From Planctomycetota bacterium (lineage in GTDB: Bacteria > Planctomycetota > UBA1135 > JACQFD01): a stretch of 64,000 nucleotides of DNA. The notes under the pieces were generated by a model, which saw only the letters and a list, made by a program, of their open reading frames with translations, searched no databases and was not told where the DNA came from. The stretch is taken from contig JAEUHX010000011.1 in assembly GCA_016792805.1 (NCBI GenBank), forward strand, positions 62,001 to 126,000. The letters run 5' to 3'. The position numbers were made by a program, and so were the translations under genes. Shown in pieces: positions 53,676 to 61,799 of this stretch. Numbering within the stretch: the stretch's first letter is position 1; every line of letters begins with the position of its first letter.

Positions 53676-54686
53676 ATGCTCGCGTTGGTGGCTCGCGGCG
53701 GGAAAGCACACATCGATCGTGCGCGCCCCGAGCCGGAGGCGCGTGCCGGCGAGTCGCGTATTGCTGTGCGGCTCGCCGGGGTTTGTGCCACTGATCTCGA
53801 GATTCTTCGCGGATATATGGGATTCGAGGGAATCCCCGGACATGAATTTGTGGGGATCGCAATCGATGGCCCGCTCGCGGGAAAGCGCGTCGTCGGAGAG
53901 ATCAATGCGGCCTGCCGACAGTGCGAGCGGTGCGCGCGAGGTCTCGATCGGCACTGTGCCCATCGGACGGTCCTCGGGATCCTTGGGCGCGACGGCGCCT
54001 TTGCACAAATGCTGCGCCTGCCGAGTTGTAATCTCTTGGAGGTGCCGAAGGCTGTCTCCGACGAGGCGGCAGTATTTGTTGAACCCCTAGCCGCAGCGTT
54101 TGCCATTCTTGAGCAAGTGCCGATCCTCCGCGGGACGCGTGTCGCCGTACTGGGCGACGGGCGCCTCGGAATCTTGTGCACATGGGCTCTCGCCGCCTCC
54201 GGTGCGCGGGTCACGGCGATGGGGCGTCATCGCATGAAACTCGATCTCGCCGGAAAACCGGTGCCGGACGCGTTTCCCACAGAAAGAATCCTGCTGCGCG
54301 ACATTTCCACAGAACGGGCACTTGACGGCGGTACGATCCTCGAGCGCTGCGGCGGTCCGTTTCCCGTCGTCGTCGATGCCACCGGCTCGCCCCTCGGATT
54401 GAAATCGGCCCTCGAGCTGGTCGAGCCCCGTGGCACGATCGTGCTCAAGACGACCACGCGCGAAGCGCCGCCCGAAAGCCTCGCGCGCATTGTGATCGAT
54501 GAGATCCGCGTCGTGGGATCGCGATGCGGTCGCTTCGCGCCCGCGCTCGACGCCCTGGCGCGCGGCCAGCTGGATCCGACGGGGCTCATCCATGGGCGCC
54601 TTCCGCTCGAGCAGGGCGTGGAGGCCCTCGACCGCGCCGGCCAGCCGGGCACCCTCAAAGTTCTCCTCGAGATGCCACGCACGTGA
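53676..54686 (+). CDS. Zinc-dependent medium-chain dehydrogenase
   Basis: A 336-residue MDR-family enzyme. The N-terminal domain has VCATDLEIL and PGHEFVGI (catalytic zinc) and a structural-zinc loop CRQCERCARGLDRHC. The nucleotide-binding region is GTRVAVLGDGRLGILCTWALAASGARVTAMGRH in parts, then VVVDATGSP. It resembles threonine/sorbitol dehydrogenase-like enzymes, but the segment PFEEPL-type metal ligand reads VEPLAAAF. Substrate cannot be named. It is the first of an overlapping row: its stop overlaps the start of the UAP-Ddl fusion by 4 bases (GTGA), so translation is likely coupled. Confidence 0.88.
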   Translation: MLALVARGGKAHIDRARPEPEARAGESRIAVRLAGVCATDLEILRGYMGFEGIPGHEFVGIAIDGPLAGKRVVGEINAACRQCERCARGLDRHCAHRTVLGILGRDGAFAQMLRLPSCNLLEVPKAVSDEAAVFVEPLAAAFAILEQVPILRGTRVAVLGDGRLGILCTWALAASGARVTAMGRHRMKLDLAGKPVPDAFPTERILLRDISTERALDGGTILERCGGPFPVVVDATGSPLGLKSALELVEPRGTIVLKTTTREAPPESLARIVIDEIRVVGSRCGRFAPALDALARGQLDPTGLIHGRLPLEQGVEALDRAGQPGTLKVLLEMPRT

Positions 54687-57142
54687 ACCCGAGCTTCGCA
54701 GATCTTCGACGCCGCTTCGCCGCTCTCGGGCAGGAGCATGTGTTTCGTTTTTGGGATCGGCTCGACGAGACGGAGCGACAGACATTGGTTCGGGAGCTTC
54801 AGGAGCTCGACGACGAGCTGCTGGCGACGCTCGCTCCGATGGCGCGCGTACCGAAGGCGGAGCGCCCGAGTACGTTTGAACCGGCCGAGGTCATTTCCCC
54901 TGGCACGGAGACCACGCGGGGCCATGACCTCCATCGGGCGCGGGCCCGCGGAGCCGAGCTGCTCGCCCATGGCCGCGTGGGGCTCGTGCTCGTGGCGGGG
55001 GGGCAGGCGACCCGCCTCGGCTATGACCAGCCGAAAGGAATGTTTCCGATCGGCCCCGCATCGGGGCGCACGCTCTTTGAGCTCCACGCCCATCGCATTC
55101 TCGCCATCGCGCGCCGCACGGGGCATGCGCCTCCGTGGTTTGTGATGACGAGTCCACAAAACGACGCTGCCACGCGCGCCTACTTCGAGGAGAAGCGCTG
55201 GTTTGGGCTGCCTCCCGGAAAAATTGTGCTTTTCCCGCAGGCAACGGTGCCGGCCTTCGACCGGCACGGGCGGCTCGTGCTGGAAACGCCGAGCCGGCTC
55301 TTTCGCAATCCAAACGGCCACGGCGGCGCGTTCTCGGCCCTCGCCGACTCCGGGTTCCTCGAGCGATGCCGCGAGGACGGAATCACACAGCTCTTTTATT
55401 GGCAAGTGGACAATCCACTTGTGAACATCGCCGATCCGCTCTTCCTGGGTCTCCATGACGAGGCGGGGGCCGGCATGTCCTCGAAAGTCGTCTCGAAGCG
55501 TGACGCTGAGGAAAAGGTCGGCGTGCTCGGGCGTGCCAACGGGAAGCTGGCCTGCATCGAATACAGCGATCTGCCGCCGGAACTGCGCTATGCCGTCGAT
55601 TCCCGCGGCCGGCTTTTGTATCGGGCGGGGAATATCGCGATTCATGCCATCGCCGTCGAGTTCGCGATGCGGCTCACGTCGGCGGGAGCGGCGCACACGC
55701 TGCCGTGGCATCGCGCGGAGAAAAAAGTGAAGTCGGTGACTGACGATGGGCAGCCGACAGAGATTCCGGGTGTGAAATTTGAAACGTTCGTCTTCGATGC
55801 GCTCGGCCTGAGCCCGACCAGCATTACGCTCGAGGTGCGCCGCGAGGATGAGTTTGCGCCGGTCAAGAATGCGTCGGGCGAGGACTCCCCCGAGACCGCC
55901 AAGGCCGCCATGAGCGCCTACTACGCGCGTTGGCTGCGGGAGGCGATGGGAGAGGAGCCTGCCTCGCACGCGCATCCGATCGAGGTGCACCCACAATTCG
56001 CACTCGATCTGGAGGAGTTCCGCGAGCACCTCGCCCATGTGCCGAAGCGCTCGGGTGCTCCGCTTTTTGTGGACGCTCGTCACGCGCCGCGGCACCCCGG
56101 ACGGCACCTGCGCGTCGCCGTGGCTATGGGAGGGCAGTCGCCGGAGCGCGGCGTCTCGATGCGCTCGGGTGCAGCAGTGCTCTCGGCGCTCGATCCCGCC
56201 AAATATCGCGCGCTGCCGCTTGAGCTGCGCGCCGATGGGCTCTGGGCCCTGGCGGAGCACCCGGCCCGATCGGCCGCCAACGCGATTCGCCTGCTCCGGC
56301 ACGAAGGAATTGATGTGGTGTTTCTCGCGCTCCATGGTCCGGGCGGCGAGGACGGAGTGGTGCAGGGGTTCCTTGAGACGGCCGGAATTCCCTACACGGG
56401 CTGCGGCGTCGCCGCGTCGGCGTTGGCGATGGATAAGGTTCTCACGCGCGCGGTGCTCTCGAGAGCTGGGCTGCGCGTGAGCTCGGCGGTGGAGATGCAC
56501 CGCTATGAGTGGGAACACGACCGCTCCTCGATCCTGGCGCGGATCGGAGCTCTGCGCGCACCGCTTTTTGTGAAGGCGCCGAATCAGGGCTCTTCCTACG
56601 GAGTCGTCCGCGTCGACCGCTCCCTCGGCAACTCCGACGGGCGCGAGGCCGTGGAGAAGGCCGTGGCAAGCGTGCTCCGGTACGAGGACCGCGTGCTCGT
56701 CGAGGAAGGGGTCGAGGGTGTGGAGATTACTATTCCCGTCCTCGGTAATTGTGGCGATCCCATGCTCGAGCCGCTCTTGCCGGTGGAGATCCGTCCGCGA
56801 TCCGCGGCATTCTTCGACACCCACGAAAAGTATGCTTCGACGGGGGCCGAGGAGATCTGCCCGCCCCGTTCGCTCTCGGCCGCGCAGGTGGCCCACGCGC
56901 AAAAGCTCGGTGCAGCGGCCCATCGCGCGCTTTTGTGCGACGGTATGTCGCGCACCGACATGATCTGCAGCTCCGAAGGATTCACGATCCTGGAAGTGAA
57001 TACAATTCCAGGGCTGACTGAGCGCTCGCTCCTGCCGCAGTCGGCCGCGGCGAGCGGGATCCCGTTCCCCGATCTATTGCATCGAATTCTCCATCTCGCG
57101 CTCGAGAAGCGCGCACCGCACCTCCTCCGGATTTCTCCGTGA
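54683..57142 (+). CDS. Fusion of UDP-N-acetylhexosamine pyrophosphorylase-like domain and D-alanine-D-alanine ligase
   Basis: One uninterrupted 819-residue frame with two full domains. Residues 1-470 are a UDPGP-family (UAP1-like) enzyme: LVLVAGGQATRLGYDQPKG at 101-119, MFPIG at 120-124, the substrate segment FYWQVDNPLVNIADP at 238-252, and NIAIHAIAVEF. This type makes UDP-GlcNAc or UDP-GalNAc from UTP and the sugar phosphate. Residues 475-819 are a D-Ala-D-Ala ligase: RVAVAMGGQSPERGVS, HGPGGEDGVVQGFLE at 551-565, YTGCGVAASALAMDK, the ATP-grasp VKAPNQGSSYGV at 630-641, and EVNTIPGLTERSLLP at 771-785. The start overlaps the dehydrogenase stop, the end overlaps dapB. The fusion of these two steps is not one I know from standard families. 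Confidence 0.93.
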   Translation: MNPSFADLRRRFAALGQEHVFRFWDRLDETERQTLVRELQELDDELLATLAPMARVPKAERPSTFEPAEVISPGTETTRGHDLHRARARGAELLAHGRVGLVLVAGGQATRLGYDQPKGMFPIGPASGRTLFELHAHRILAIARRTGHAPPWFVMTSPQNDAATRAYFEEKRWFGLPPGKIVLFPQATVPAFDRHGRLVLETPSRLFRNPNGHGGAFSALADSGFLERCREDGITQLFYWQVDNPLVNIADPLFLGLHDEAGAGMSSKVVSKRDAEEKVGVLGRANGKLACIEYSDLPPELRYAVDSRGRLLYRAGNIAIHAIAVEFAMRLTSAGAAHTLPWHRAEKKVKSVTDDGQPTEIPGVKFETFVFDALGLSPTSITLEVRREDEFAPVKNASGEDSPETAKAAMSAYYARWLREAMGEEPASHAHPIEVHPQFALDLEEFREHLAHVPKRSGAPLFVDARHAPRHPGRHLRVAVAMGGQSPERGVSMRSGAAVLSALDPAKYRALPLELRADGLWALAEHPARSAANAIRLLRHEGIDVVFLALHGPGGEDGVVQGFLETAGIPYTGCGVAASALAMDKVLTRAVLSRAGLRVSSAVEMHRYEWEHDRSSILARIGALRAPLFVKAPNQGSSYGVVRVDRSLGNSDGREAVEKAVASVLRYEDRVLVEEGVEGVEITIPVLGNCGDPMLEPLLPVEIRPRSAAFFDTHEKYASTGAEEICPPRSLSAAQVAHAQKLGAAAHRALLCDGMSRTDMICSSEGFTILEVNTIPGLTERSLLPQSAAASGIPFPDLLHRILHLALEKRAPHLLRISP

Positions 57143-57882
57143 AGCCAATCCTCTCAGTTTCTGTGATCGGCGCCCGCGGGCGCATGGGGCGCCTTGCGTG
57201 CGATTGGATCCGCGAGGCTAACGGCCTCTCCCTGCTGGGTGAGCTTGATCTCGGCGATCGCATCGCCGAGGAGCTTACAAAAAACAAGCCGATGGTGGCG
57301 CTCGATTTCACCACGGCGAGTTCTGCGCGCGAGAACGCGCTCGCGATCGTCCGCGCAGGAGTTCGCCCTGTGATCGGCACCTCGGGGCTCTCGACGGGCG
57401 ATCTCGAGGCTCTGCGCATCGCCCTCGAGGAGCGCCAGCTCGGTGGAATTGTGGTTCCGAACTTTTCGATTGGTGCTGTGCTGATGATGCGGTTCGCTGA
57501 GCAGGCGGCCCGCTTGCTGCCTCACGTCGAGATCCTCGAGGCTCATCACACGACGAAGGAGGACGCACCGAGCGGCACCGCCCGAGCGACGGCCGCCCGC
57601 GTCGCCAAGGCGCGCTCGGAGGCTCCGCAGGATCGCTCGAAGGAGCTCGTTGAGCATGTGCGCGGCGGGACGGTCGACGGCATTCGAGTGCATTCGATCC
57701 GCCTTCCCGGCGTCGTTGCTCACCAGGAGGTGCGCTTCGGCGCTCCGGGCGAGCAGCTCTCGATCCGGCACGACTCCACAGATCGGTCGTGCTTCCGCGA
57801 CGGCGTTTTATTGGCTTTGCGGGCGGCGCCGCTCGCTCGCGGCCTCGTGATGGGGCTCGAGCCGCTTCTGTCGATTTCGTAA
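57139..57882 (+). CDS. dapB: 4-hydroxy-tetrahydrodipicolinate reductase
   Basis: A 247-residue DapB. The NAD(P)-binding GARGRMGR is at 11-18, the catalytic segment EAHHTTKEDAPSGTA at 134-148 with the expected His and Lys, and IVVPNFSIGAVLMMRFA upstream. It reduces the DapA product in the diaminopimelate/lysine pathway, feeding peptidoglycan cross-links. The GTG start overlaps the stop of the UAP-Ddl fusion (GTGA), giving a cell-wall theme to this operon. Length is normal. No other dap genes are in the window. Confidence 0.95.
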   Translation: MKPILSVSVIGARGRMGRLACDWIREANGLSLLGELDLGDRIAEELTKNKPMVALDFTTASSARENALAIVRAGVRPVIGTSGLSTGDLEALRIALEERQLGGIVVPNFSIGAVLMMRFAEQAARLLPHVEILEAHHTTKEDAPSGTARATAARVAKARSEAPQDRSKELVEHVRGGTVDGIRVHSIRLPGVVAHQEVRFGAPGEQLSIRHDSTDRSCFRDGVLLALRAAPLARGLVMGLEPLLSIS

Positions 57883-57912
57883 GATTTCACCTACTTCGTA
57901 CAGATTATCTCC

Positions 57913-59061
57913 GTGACGCATTCGAATCCCCCGGTGTCCGCTGACGAGCCGATCCCGCTGCTCGACCTCGCGGCTGTCCACCGCGCTCAGGCGGCCGAGA
58001 TCGAGGCAGCTGTCCTCCAGGTGCTGCGCAGCGGCCGATATGTGCTCGGCCCGGAAGTCGACGGCCTCGAGAAGGAGCTTGCCGCCTACCTCAGCTCGGG
58101 TCCGGTGCTCGGGCTTTCGTCGGGAACCGACGCCATCCTGCTGGCGCTCATGACGCTCGACGTCGGGCCCGGCGATGAGGTCATCACGACGCCGTTCACA
58201 TTTTTCGCGACGGCAGGCACCGTGGCCCGCCTGGGCGCGAAACCCGTATTTGTGGATATCGACCGGGCGACGCACAACATCGATCCCAAGGCGGTCGAGG
58301 CGGCGATCACGCCGCGCACGAAGGCCGTGCTGCCCGTGCACCTCTTTGGGCGCGCCGCCGATCTCGACGCGCTGACGGCGATCTGTAAGCGCCGCGGCGT
58401 CCCGATCATTGAGGATTGCGCGCAAGCCATCGGCACGCGCATCCGCGGCCGCAGCGTCGGAATCGACAGCGCCTTCGGCACTTGGTCCTTCTTCCCGTCC
58501 AAGAACCTTGGGGCGGCCGGCGACGCGGGATTTTTGACGGTCAACGATCTCGCACTTTTCGACAAGGCGAAGTCGCTTCGAGCCCACGGTGAGATTCAGC
58601 GCTATCACCACCGCTGGGTCGGTGGCAATTTCCGCATCGACGAGCTTCAGGCGGCGATCCTGCGCGTGAAGCTTCGGACGCTCGACGCCGAGAATTCGGG
58701 GCGCCGACGCCACGCCGACCTCTACCGCCAGGCCATCTCGGCGCGCGGCCTCGACCGTGTTCTTCGGCTTCCGGCGCCGGAAGGCGACACGACCCACTCC
58801 TATCACCAATTCACGCTCGAGGTGCCGCGGCGCGACGAGTGCGTGGAGTTTCTCGGGAAGCGGAAGATCGGGTGCGGGGTCTACTACCCCGTGCCGCTCC
58901 ACCTCCAAGAGTGCTTTGCGTCGCTCGGCTACCGCCGCGGGTCGTTCCCGCAGGCTGAGGAAGCCGCCGCGCGCGTGCTCTCGCTGCCGGTGAACGGGCG
59001 TTTGACCGATGCGCAGATCGAGCGCGTGGTCGATGCGCTCGCCGAGTTCTATCTGCGGTGA
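57913..59061 (+). CDS. DegT/DnrJ/EryC1-family PLP-dependent sugar aminotransferase
   Basis: A 382-residue aminotransferase from a GTG start. GLSSGTDAILLALMTLDVGPGDEV, TTPFTFFATAGTV, IEDCAQAIGT at 166-175 and the PLP lysine Lys197 in FFPSKNLGAAGDAG are the family signature; HHRWVGGNFRIDELQAAIL is the usual late segment. These enzymes put an amino group on keto-sugars bound to a nucleotide. It lies 30 bp after dapB and overlaps the epimerase gene by 4 bases, suggesting that the two act on one nucleotide sugar, perhaps one made by the UAP domain of the fusion. Confidence 0.93.
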   Translation: MTHSNPPVSADEPIPLLDLAAVHRAQAAEIEAAVLQVLRSGRYVLGPEVDGLEKELAAYLSSGPVLGLSSGTDAILLALMTLDVGPGDEVITTPFTFFATAGTVARLGAKPVFVDIDRATHNIDPKAVEAAITPRTKAVLPVHLFGRAADLDALTAICKRRGVPIIEDCAQAIGTRIRGRSVGIDSAFGTWSFFPSKNLGAAGDAGFLTVNDLALFDKAKSLRAHGEIQRYHHRWVGGNFRIDELQAAILRVKLRTLDAENSGRRRHADLYRQAISARGLDRVLRLPAPEGDTTHSYHQFTLEVPRRDECVEFLGKRKIGCGVYYPVPLHLQECFASLGYRRGSFPQAEEAAARVLSLPVNGRLTDAQIERVVDALAEFYLR

Positions 59062-60059
59062 GCGGGAGAGCCCGATCGGCAGACCGCGTCCTCGTCACCG
59101 GGGGAGCGGGATTCCTCGGCAGGAGCATCGTCGAGGATCTCACGCGCCGAGGATGCTCAGTTGCTGTCCTCGATGACGGCTCGACGGGCGACCTGCATGC
59201 GGCGCGCGCCCTCGGCGCGGACGTTTTTGTGGGTGGCGTCGGCGACCGGCAGGTGCTTGAGAGCGCAGCGCGCGGGGTGGTGCGCGTCTTTCATCTCGCA
59301 GCTATCGTGGGCGTCGCGCGCGTCGCCGCCGATCCGGGGCGCGTGCTCGAGGAGAACCTGCGGGGTGCCCGAGCCGTCATTCGTTTCTGTGAGGAGCGAC
59401 GGCTTCCGCTTTTATTTACCTCCTCCTCGGAAGTGTACGGCGACGGCGGCGCCGATCGGCTGCTCTCCGAGTGCGACGCCCCCGGGTTCGACCTGCGCGC
59501 CGTCGGACGCGACGGACGCGCGGCCTATGCGCTCTCCAAGTGGATCGGCGAGCGTCTTGCGCTGGCGGCGGGCGAGCGCGGGCTTCCGGTGGTGGTGGCG
59601 CGCCCGTTCAATGTGGCCGGCCATGGACAGTCGGAGGAGTCGGGCGCCGTGATGGCGCGCTTCGCGGCTGCGGCGCTGGCGGGCGATCCGCTCGCCGTCG
59701 AGGGCGACGGCAGTGCGACGCGCTGCTTTGCCGAAGTGGGCGAGGCTGCCGCAGCATTCGTCGATTTATTGGATTCGCCGTCGGCTCGCGGCGAGATCGT
59801 GAACGTCGGCTCTTCTGTGAAGATCACGATTCGAGAACTGGCGGAGAGCTTCGTTCGCCGGGCGCGATCGCGCTCGCCGGTCGTCGTCGGCGCCCGCAAC
59901 GCAGCCGCCGTCTCCTTCATTCGCCATCGCGCCCCCGATCTGACCCGCCTCGAGCGCCACATCGGCTGGATTCCCGATGCGCCCATCGAGAAGTGTATCG
60001 ACGGCGCGCTGCGCCATGCCGCCGAGCGCGGCCGCGCGTGCCGCTCGGCGGGTTCCTAA
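59058..60059 (+). CDS. NAD-dependent sugar epimerase/dehydratase
   Basis: A 333-residue extended short-chain dehydrogenase. TGGAGFLGRSIV (14-25) binds NAD, VFHLAAIVGVARVAADP is the usual third strand, LFTSSSEVYGDGG carries the serine, and YxxxK is YALSK at 157-161. VARPFNVAGHGQ is the substrate-binding stretch. It will oxidise, epimerise or dehydrate a nucleotide sugar. The GTG start overlaps the aminotransferase stop (GTGA). It is the last gene of the envelope operon; a mobile-element zone begins just after it. Confidence 0.92.
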   Translation: MSGRARSADRVLVTGGAGFLGRSIVEDLTRRGCSVAVLDDGSTGDLHAARALGADVFVGGVGDRQVLESAARGVVRVFHLAAIVGVARVAADPGRVLEENLRGARAVIRFCEERRLPLLFTSSSEVYGDGGADRLLSECDAPGFDLRAVGRDGRAAYALSKWIGERLALAAGERGLPVVVARPFNVAGHGQSEESGAVMARFAAAALAGDPLAVEGDGSATRCFAEVGEAAAAFVDLLDSPSARGEIVNVGSSVKITIRELAESFVRRARSRSPVVVGARNAAAVSFIRHRAPDLTRLERHIGWIPDAPIEKCIDGALRHAAERGRACRSAGS

Positions 60060-60373
60060 TAGATGGACGAGGTGGCAATCCCCGAGGGTCCCGCTGCTCA
60101 GTCAGGCGGATAGCGAAGATGCCTCCTCGAAGACAGCTTCCTACTTGCGAATCTACAGGGGAGCGACGGCGTTGCTTGCGCGCGCTCGACCCTTCGGAGC
60201 AGAATAACCTGACTTCGTGCAGCACGTTGCTGCGCACAAATGCACGCGTTGCCTCCGAGTTCCTCGGTCTGAGGCGAGGAAAACGGCCATGCACAAATCG
60301 AAGGAGGATCTGTTTCGTACCGATGGCACCGCGAAGGGGGGCTTCGGCTGGCGCGAGCGCGATCGCGATCGGG
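60060..60373. other. Spacer with no supportable gene after the envelope operon
   Basis: Short frames exist but none has family similarity, a ribosome site or coding-like third positions. The stretch marks the change from the dense high-GC operon to the mobile-element zone. Confidence 0.5.
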
Positions 60374-60511
60374 CACTTGCTCCAGAAGGCGACCTACCGC
60401 GATGAGGCAGGCGGAGACCGCGGCTACGTGAAGTACGCCTACAACGCCCCATCGCAGCTCCTCCGGACCGAGGACCAGACAACGAACGTCCTGGAGGGCG
60501 TCAACCCATGA
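60374..60511 (+). pseudogene. Fragment of an RHS/YD-repeat gene
   Basis: A frame without its own start reads HLLQKATYRDEAGG, YVKYAYNAPSQLLRTEDQ and TTNVLEG, then stops. The YxY...QL..ED pattern is that of one RHS/YD repeat, found in large toxin-delivery and wall-associated proteins. Only about 45 residues remain, so it is a remnant. It ends at the start of a 95-bp repeat that also flanks the IS element to the right. Confidence 0.55.
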
Positions 60512-60604
60512 GAATTTCTCAATTCCCCAGGGCCAGAGTCGGGGAGGACGTCAACACTGGCCAACCTTTCGTGTATGAGCGGACCAAAGGTGTTGGGCAG
60601 GTCG
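60510..60604. repeat. 95-bp repeat, copy 1 (orphan IS end)
   Basis: Aligns along its length with 62635-62729 in the same orientation, with scattered mismatches (shared ctggccaacc, gagcggaccaaag, gggcaggtc). Copy 2 spans the right end of the intact IS element, so copy 1 looks like the left-behind right end of a related, deleted element. Confidence 0.8.
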
Positions 60605-60644
60605 GCTCCATTAGCCTTCAATAATCAAGAATCCTCCGATTACC

Positions 60645-61220
60645 ATGTTGCAACGCATCGCCGCGATCCCTCTGCTCTGGCTTGTTGGGTGCTCATTCAA
60701 GGGAGATTCTAATCCCGGACAAGATATATACACAGATGAGTTGGTCGGACATGCCGATCCGCAGGCGAGAAACATGCTCGATTTTCGGAGAGTCGACGAG
60801 TCACCAGAACAACCGCGCATGTTCAGACTTGAGCGCGGGCAGATATTTAAGCACTTCACTACACGAGCTCGTCTATTCCGGCTCGTTGGTACTGATGAAG
60901 TATATGTCGCGATGAGGCTCGATCTCGACGAGTTCGAACACATTAGAATAATGTTCCTGCTAGACTCTCTCCGGTCACGAGCTGCCTCAATAGAGGTACA
61001 CGTTTATCATTCTAGCTGCGGTGAAGCGAGGTTTGGATGGGCGAAAGGCCTGCGTGGGACCATGTCCTACTGCGTGAGCCCAGAGTCTCTCGGTATTCAT
61101 CTCGAACCTTGCGATACGCAAGGCAAATCGGGTCATATAATTGTATCAGAGAACCTTACCATGGACTTCAATGGGGTGATTGAGTATCGTCCGTCCTTGG
61201 AGGCGATGGTCGCCTGGTAG
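60645..61220 (+). CDS. Putative lipoprotein in AT-richer segment, unknown function
   Basis: A 191-residue protein. LQRIAAIPLLWLVGCSFKG is a lipoprotein signal with cysteine 16. The mature part contains DELVGHADPQARNMLDFRR, QIFKHFTTRARLFRLVGTDEVYVAMRLDLDEFEHIRIMFLLDSL in parts, and LTMDFNGVIEYRPSLE. I recognise no family. Base composition is clearly more AT-rich and codon use more mixed than in the preceding operon, and it is placed between an orphan IS end and an intact IS, so it was probably acquired. Confidence 0.65.
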   Translation: MLQRIAAIPLLWLVGCSFKGDSNPGQDIYTDELVGHADPQARNMLDFRRVDESPEQPRMFRLERGQIFKHFTTRARLFRLVGTDEVYVAMRLDLDEFEHIRIMFLLDSLRSRAASIEVHVYHSSCGEARFGWAKGLRGTMSYCVSPESLGIHLEPCDTQGKSGHIIVSENLTMDFNGVIEYRPSLEAMVAW

Positions 61221-61532
61221 GGCAGTGTGTCCGGTCACTCGTACCCTAGCTGCGATCGAATTCTGAGAATGCGAGCCGCGGAATGTGTCAACGGCTTTGA
61301 GACAAATCGTTTGGGGAGATCAGTGTAGGAGTTCGACCGCAGGTCTGGCCGGCATGTTGATCGAAGCATGGAGTGGCACGCGAGGCGGTTCCGGACGGCG
61401 CTGCACGAATCGCTCTGGGTTCCTTTCGTATGCCGCATCCAGGACTGCCTTCCGTGCCGCGTATGACGTCCTCCCCATTTTCTGGTCCACGGGGGAGCTC
61501 GAAGTTCTCAGAATTCCCCACCGAGAATCTCC

Positions 61533-61799
61533 ATGCGAAAGAGCAAGTTCACCGCGGAACAGATGGCGTATTGCCTGAGCCAAGCCCAGGCCGGAGTCCC
61601 CATCGAGGAGCTCTGTAGGAAGTACGGAATTAGCCTGCAGACCTTCTATCGCTGGCGCGCCAAGTACGGCTCGCTGACTGCGAGCGAGCTGCAGAGAATG
61701 AAACAAATGGAGGAAGAGCTTCGAAGACTGAAGCAGATCGTGGCCGACCTCTCGCTCGATAAGCAGATTCTGCAGGAAGCGCTGCGAAAAAAAGTCTGA
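61533..61799 (+). CDS. IS3-family transposase OrfA
   Basis: An 88-residue protein: RKSKFTAEQMAYCLSQAQAGVPIEELCRKYGISLQTFYRWRAKYG is a helix-turn-helix that binds the IS ends, followed by a leucine-zipper-like coil (LQRMKQMEEELRRLKQIVADLSLDKQILQEAL in parts). It matches OrfA of the IS407-like IS3 group. Alone it acts as a regulator of transposition; fused to OrfB by -1 frameshifting it makes the transposase. Stop codon TGA lies just after the slippery run. Confidence 0.93.
   Translation: MRKSKFTAEQMAYCLSQAQAGVPIEELCRKYGISLQTFYRWRAKYGSLTASELQRMKQMEEELRRLKQIVADLSLDKQILQEALRKKV
61787..61793 (+). promoter_or_regulatory. Slippery A7 run for programmed -1 frameshift
   Basis: Seven A residues occur two codons before the OrfA stop, read A AAA AAA in the OrfA frame. 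A -1 slip leads directly into SLSAASRRELAQSTVRRFGVSERRA, the normal N-terminus of OrfB, as in other IS3 elements. Confidence 0.8.

Noticed and set aside
54227..56923. Very long open frame (about 900 codons) on the strand opposite the UAP-Ddl fusion
   Set aside because: It mirrors the GC-rich third positions of the real gene, its translation is Arg/His-rich with no family motif, and the sense frame has full conserved domains.
60060..60511. Plus-strand frame running from inside the epimerase gene to 60511 as one gene
   Set aside because: Its first two thirds are a shadow of the epimerase; only the last 45 residues have RHS character, so only that part is annotated as a remnant.
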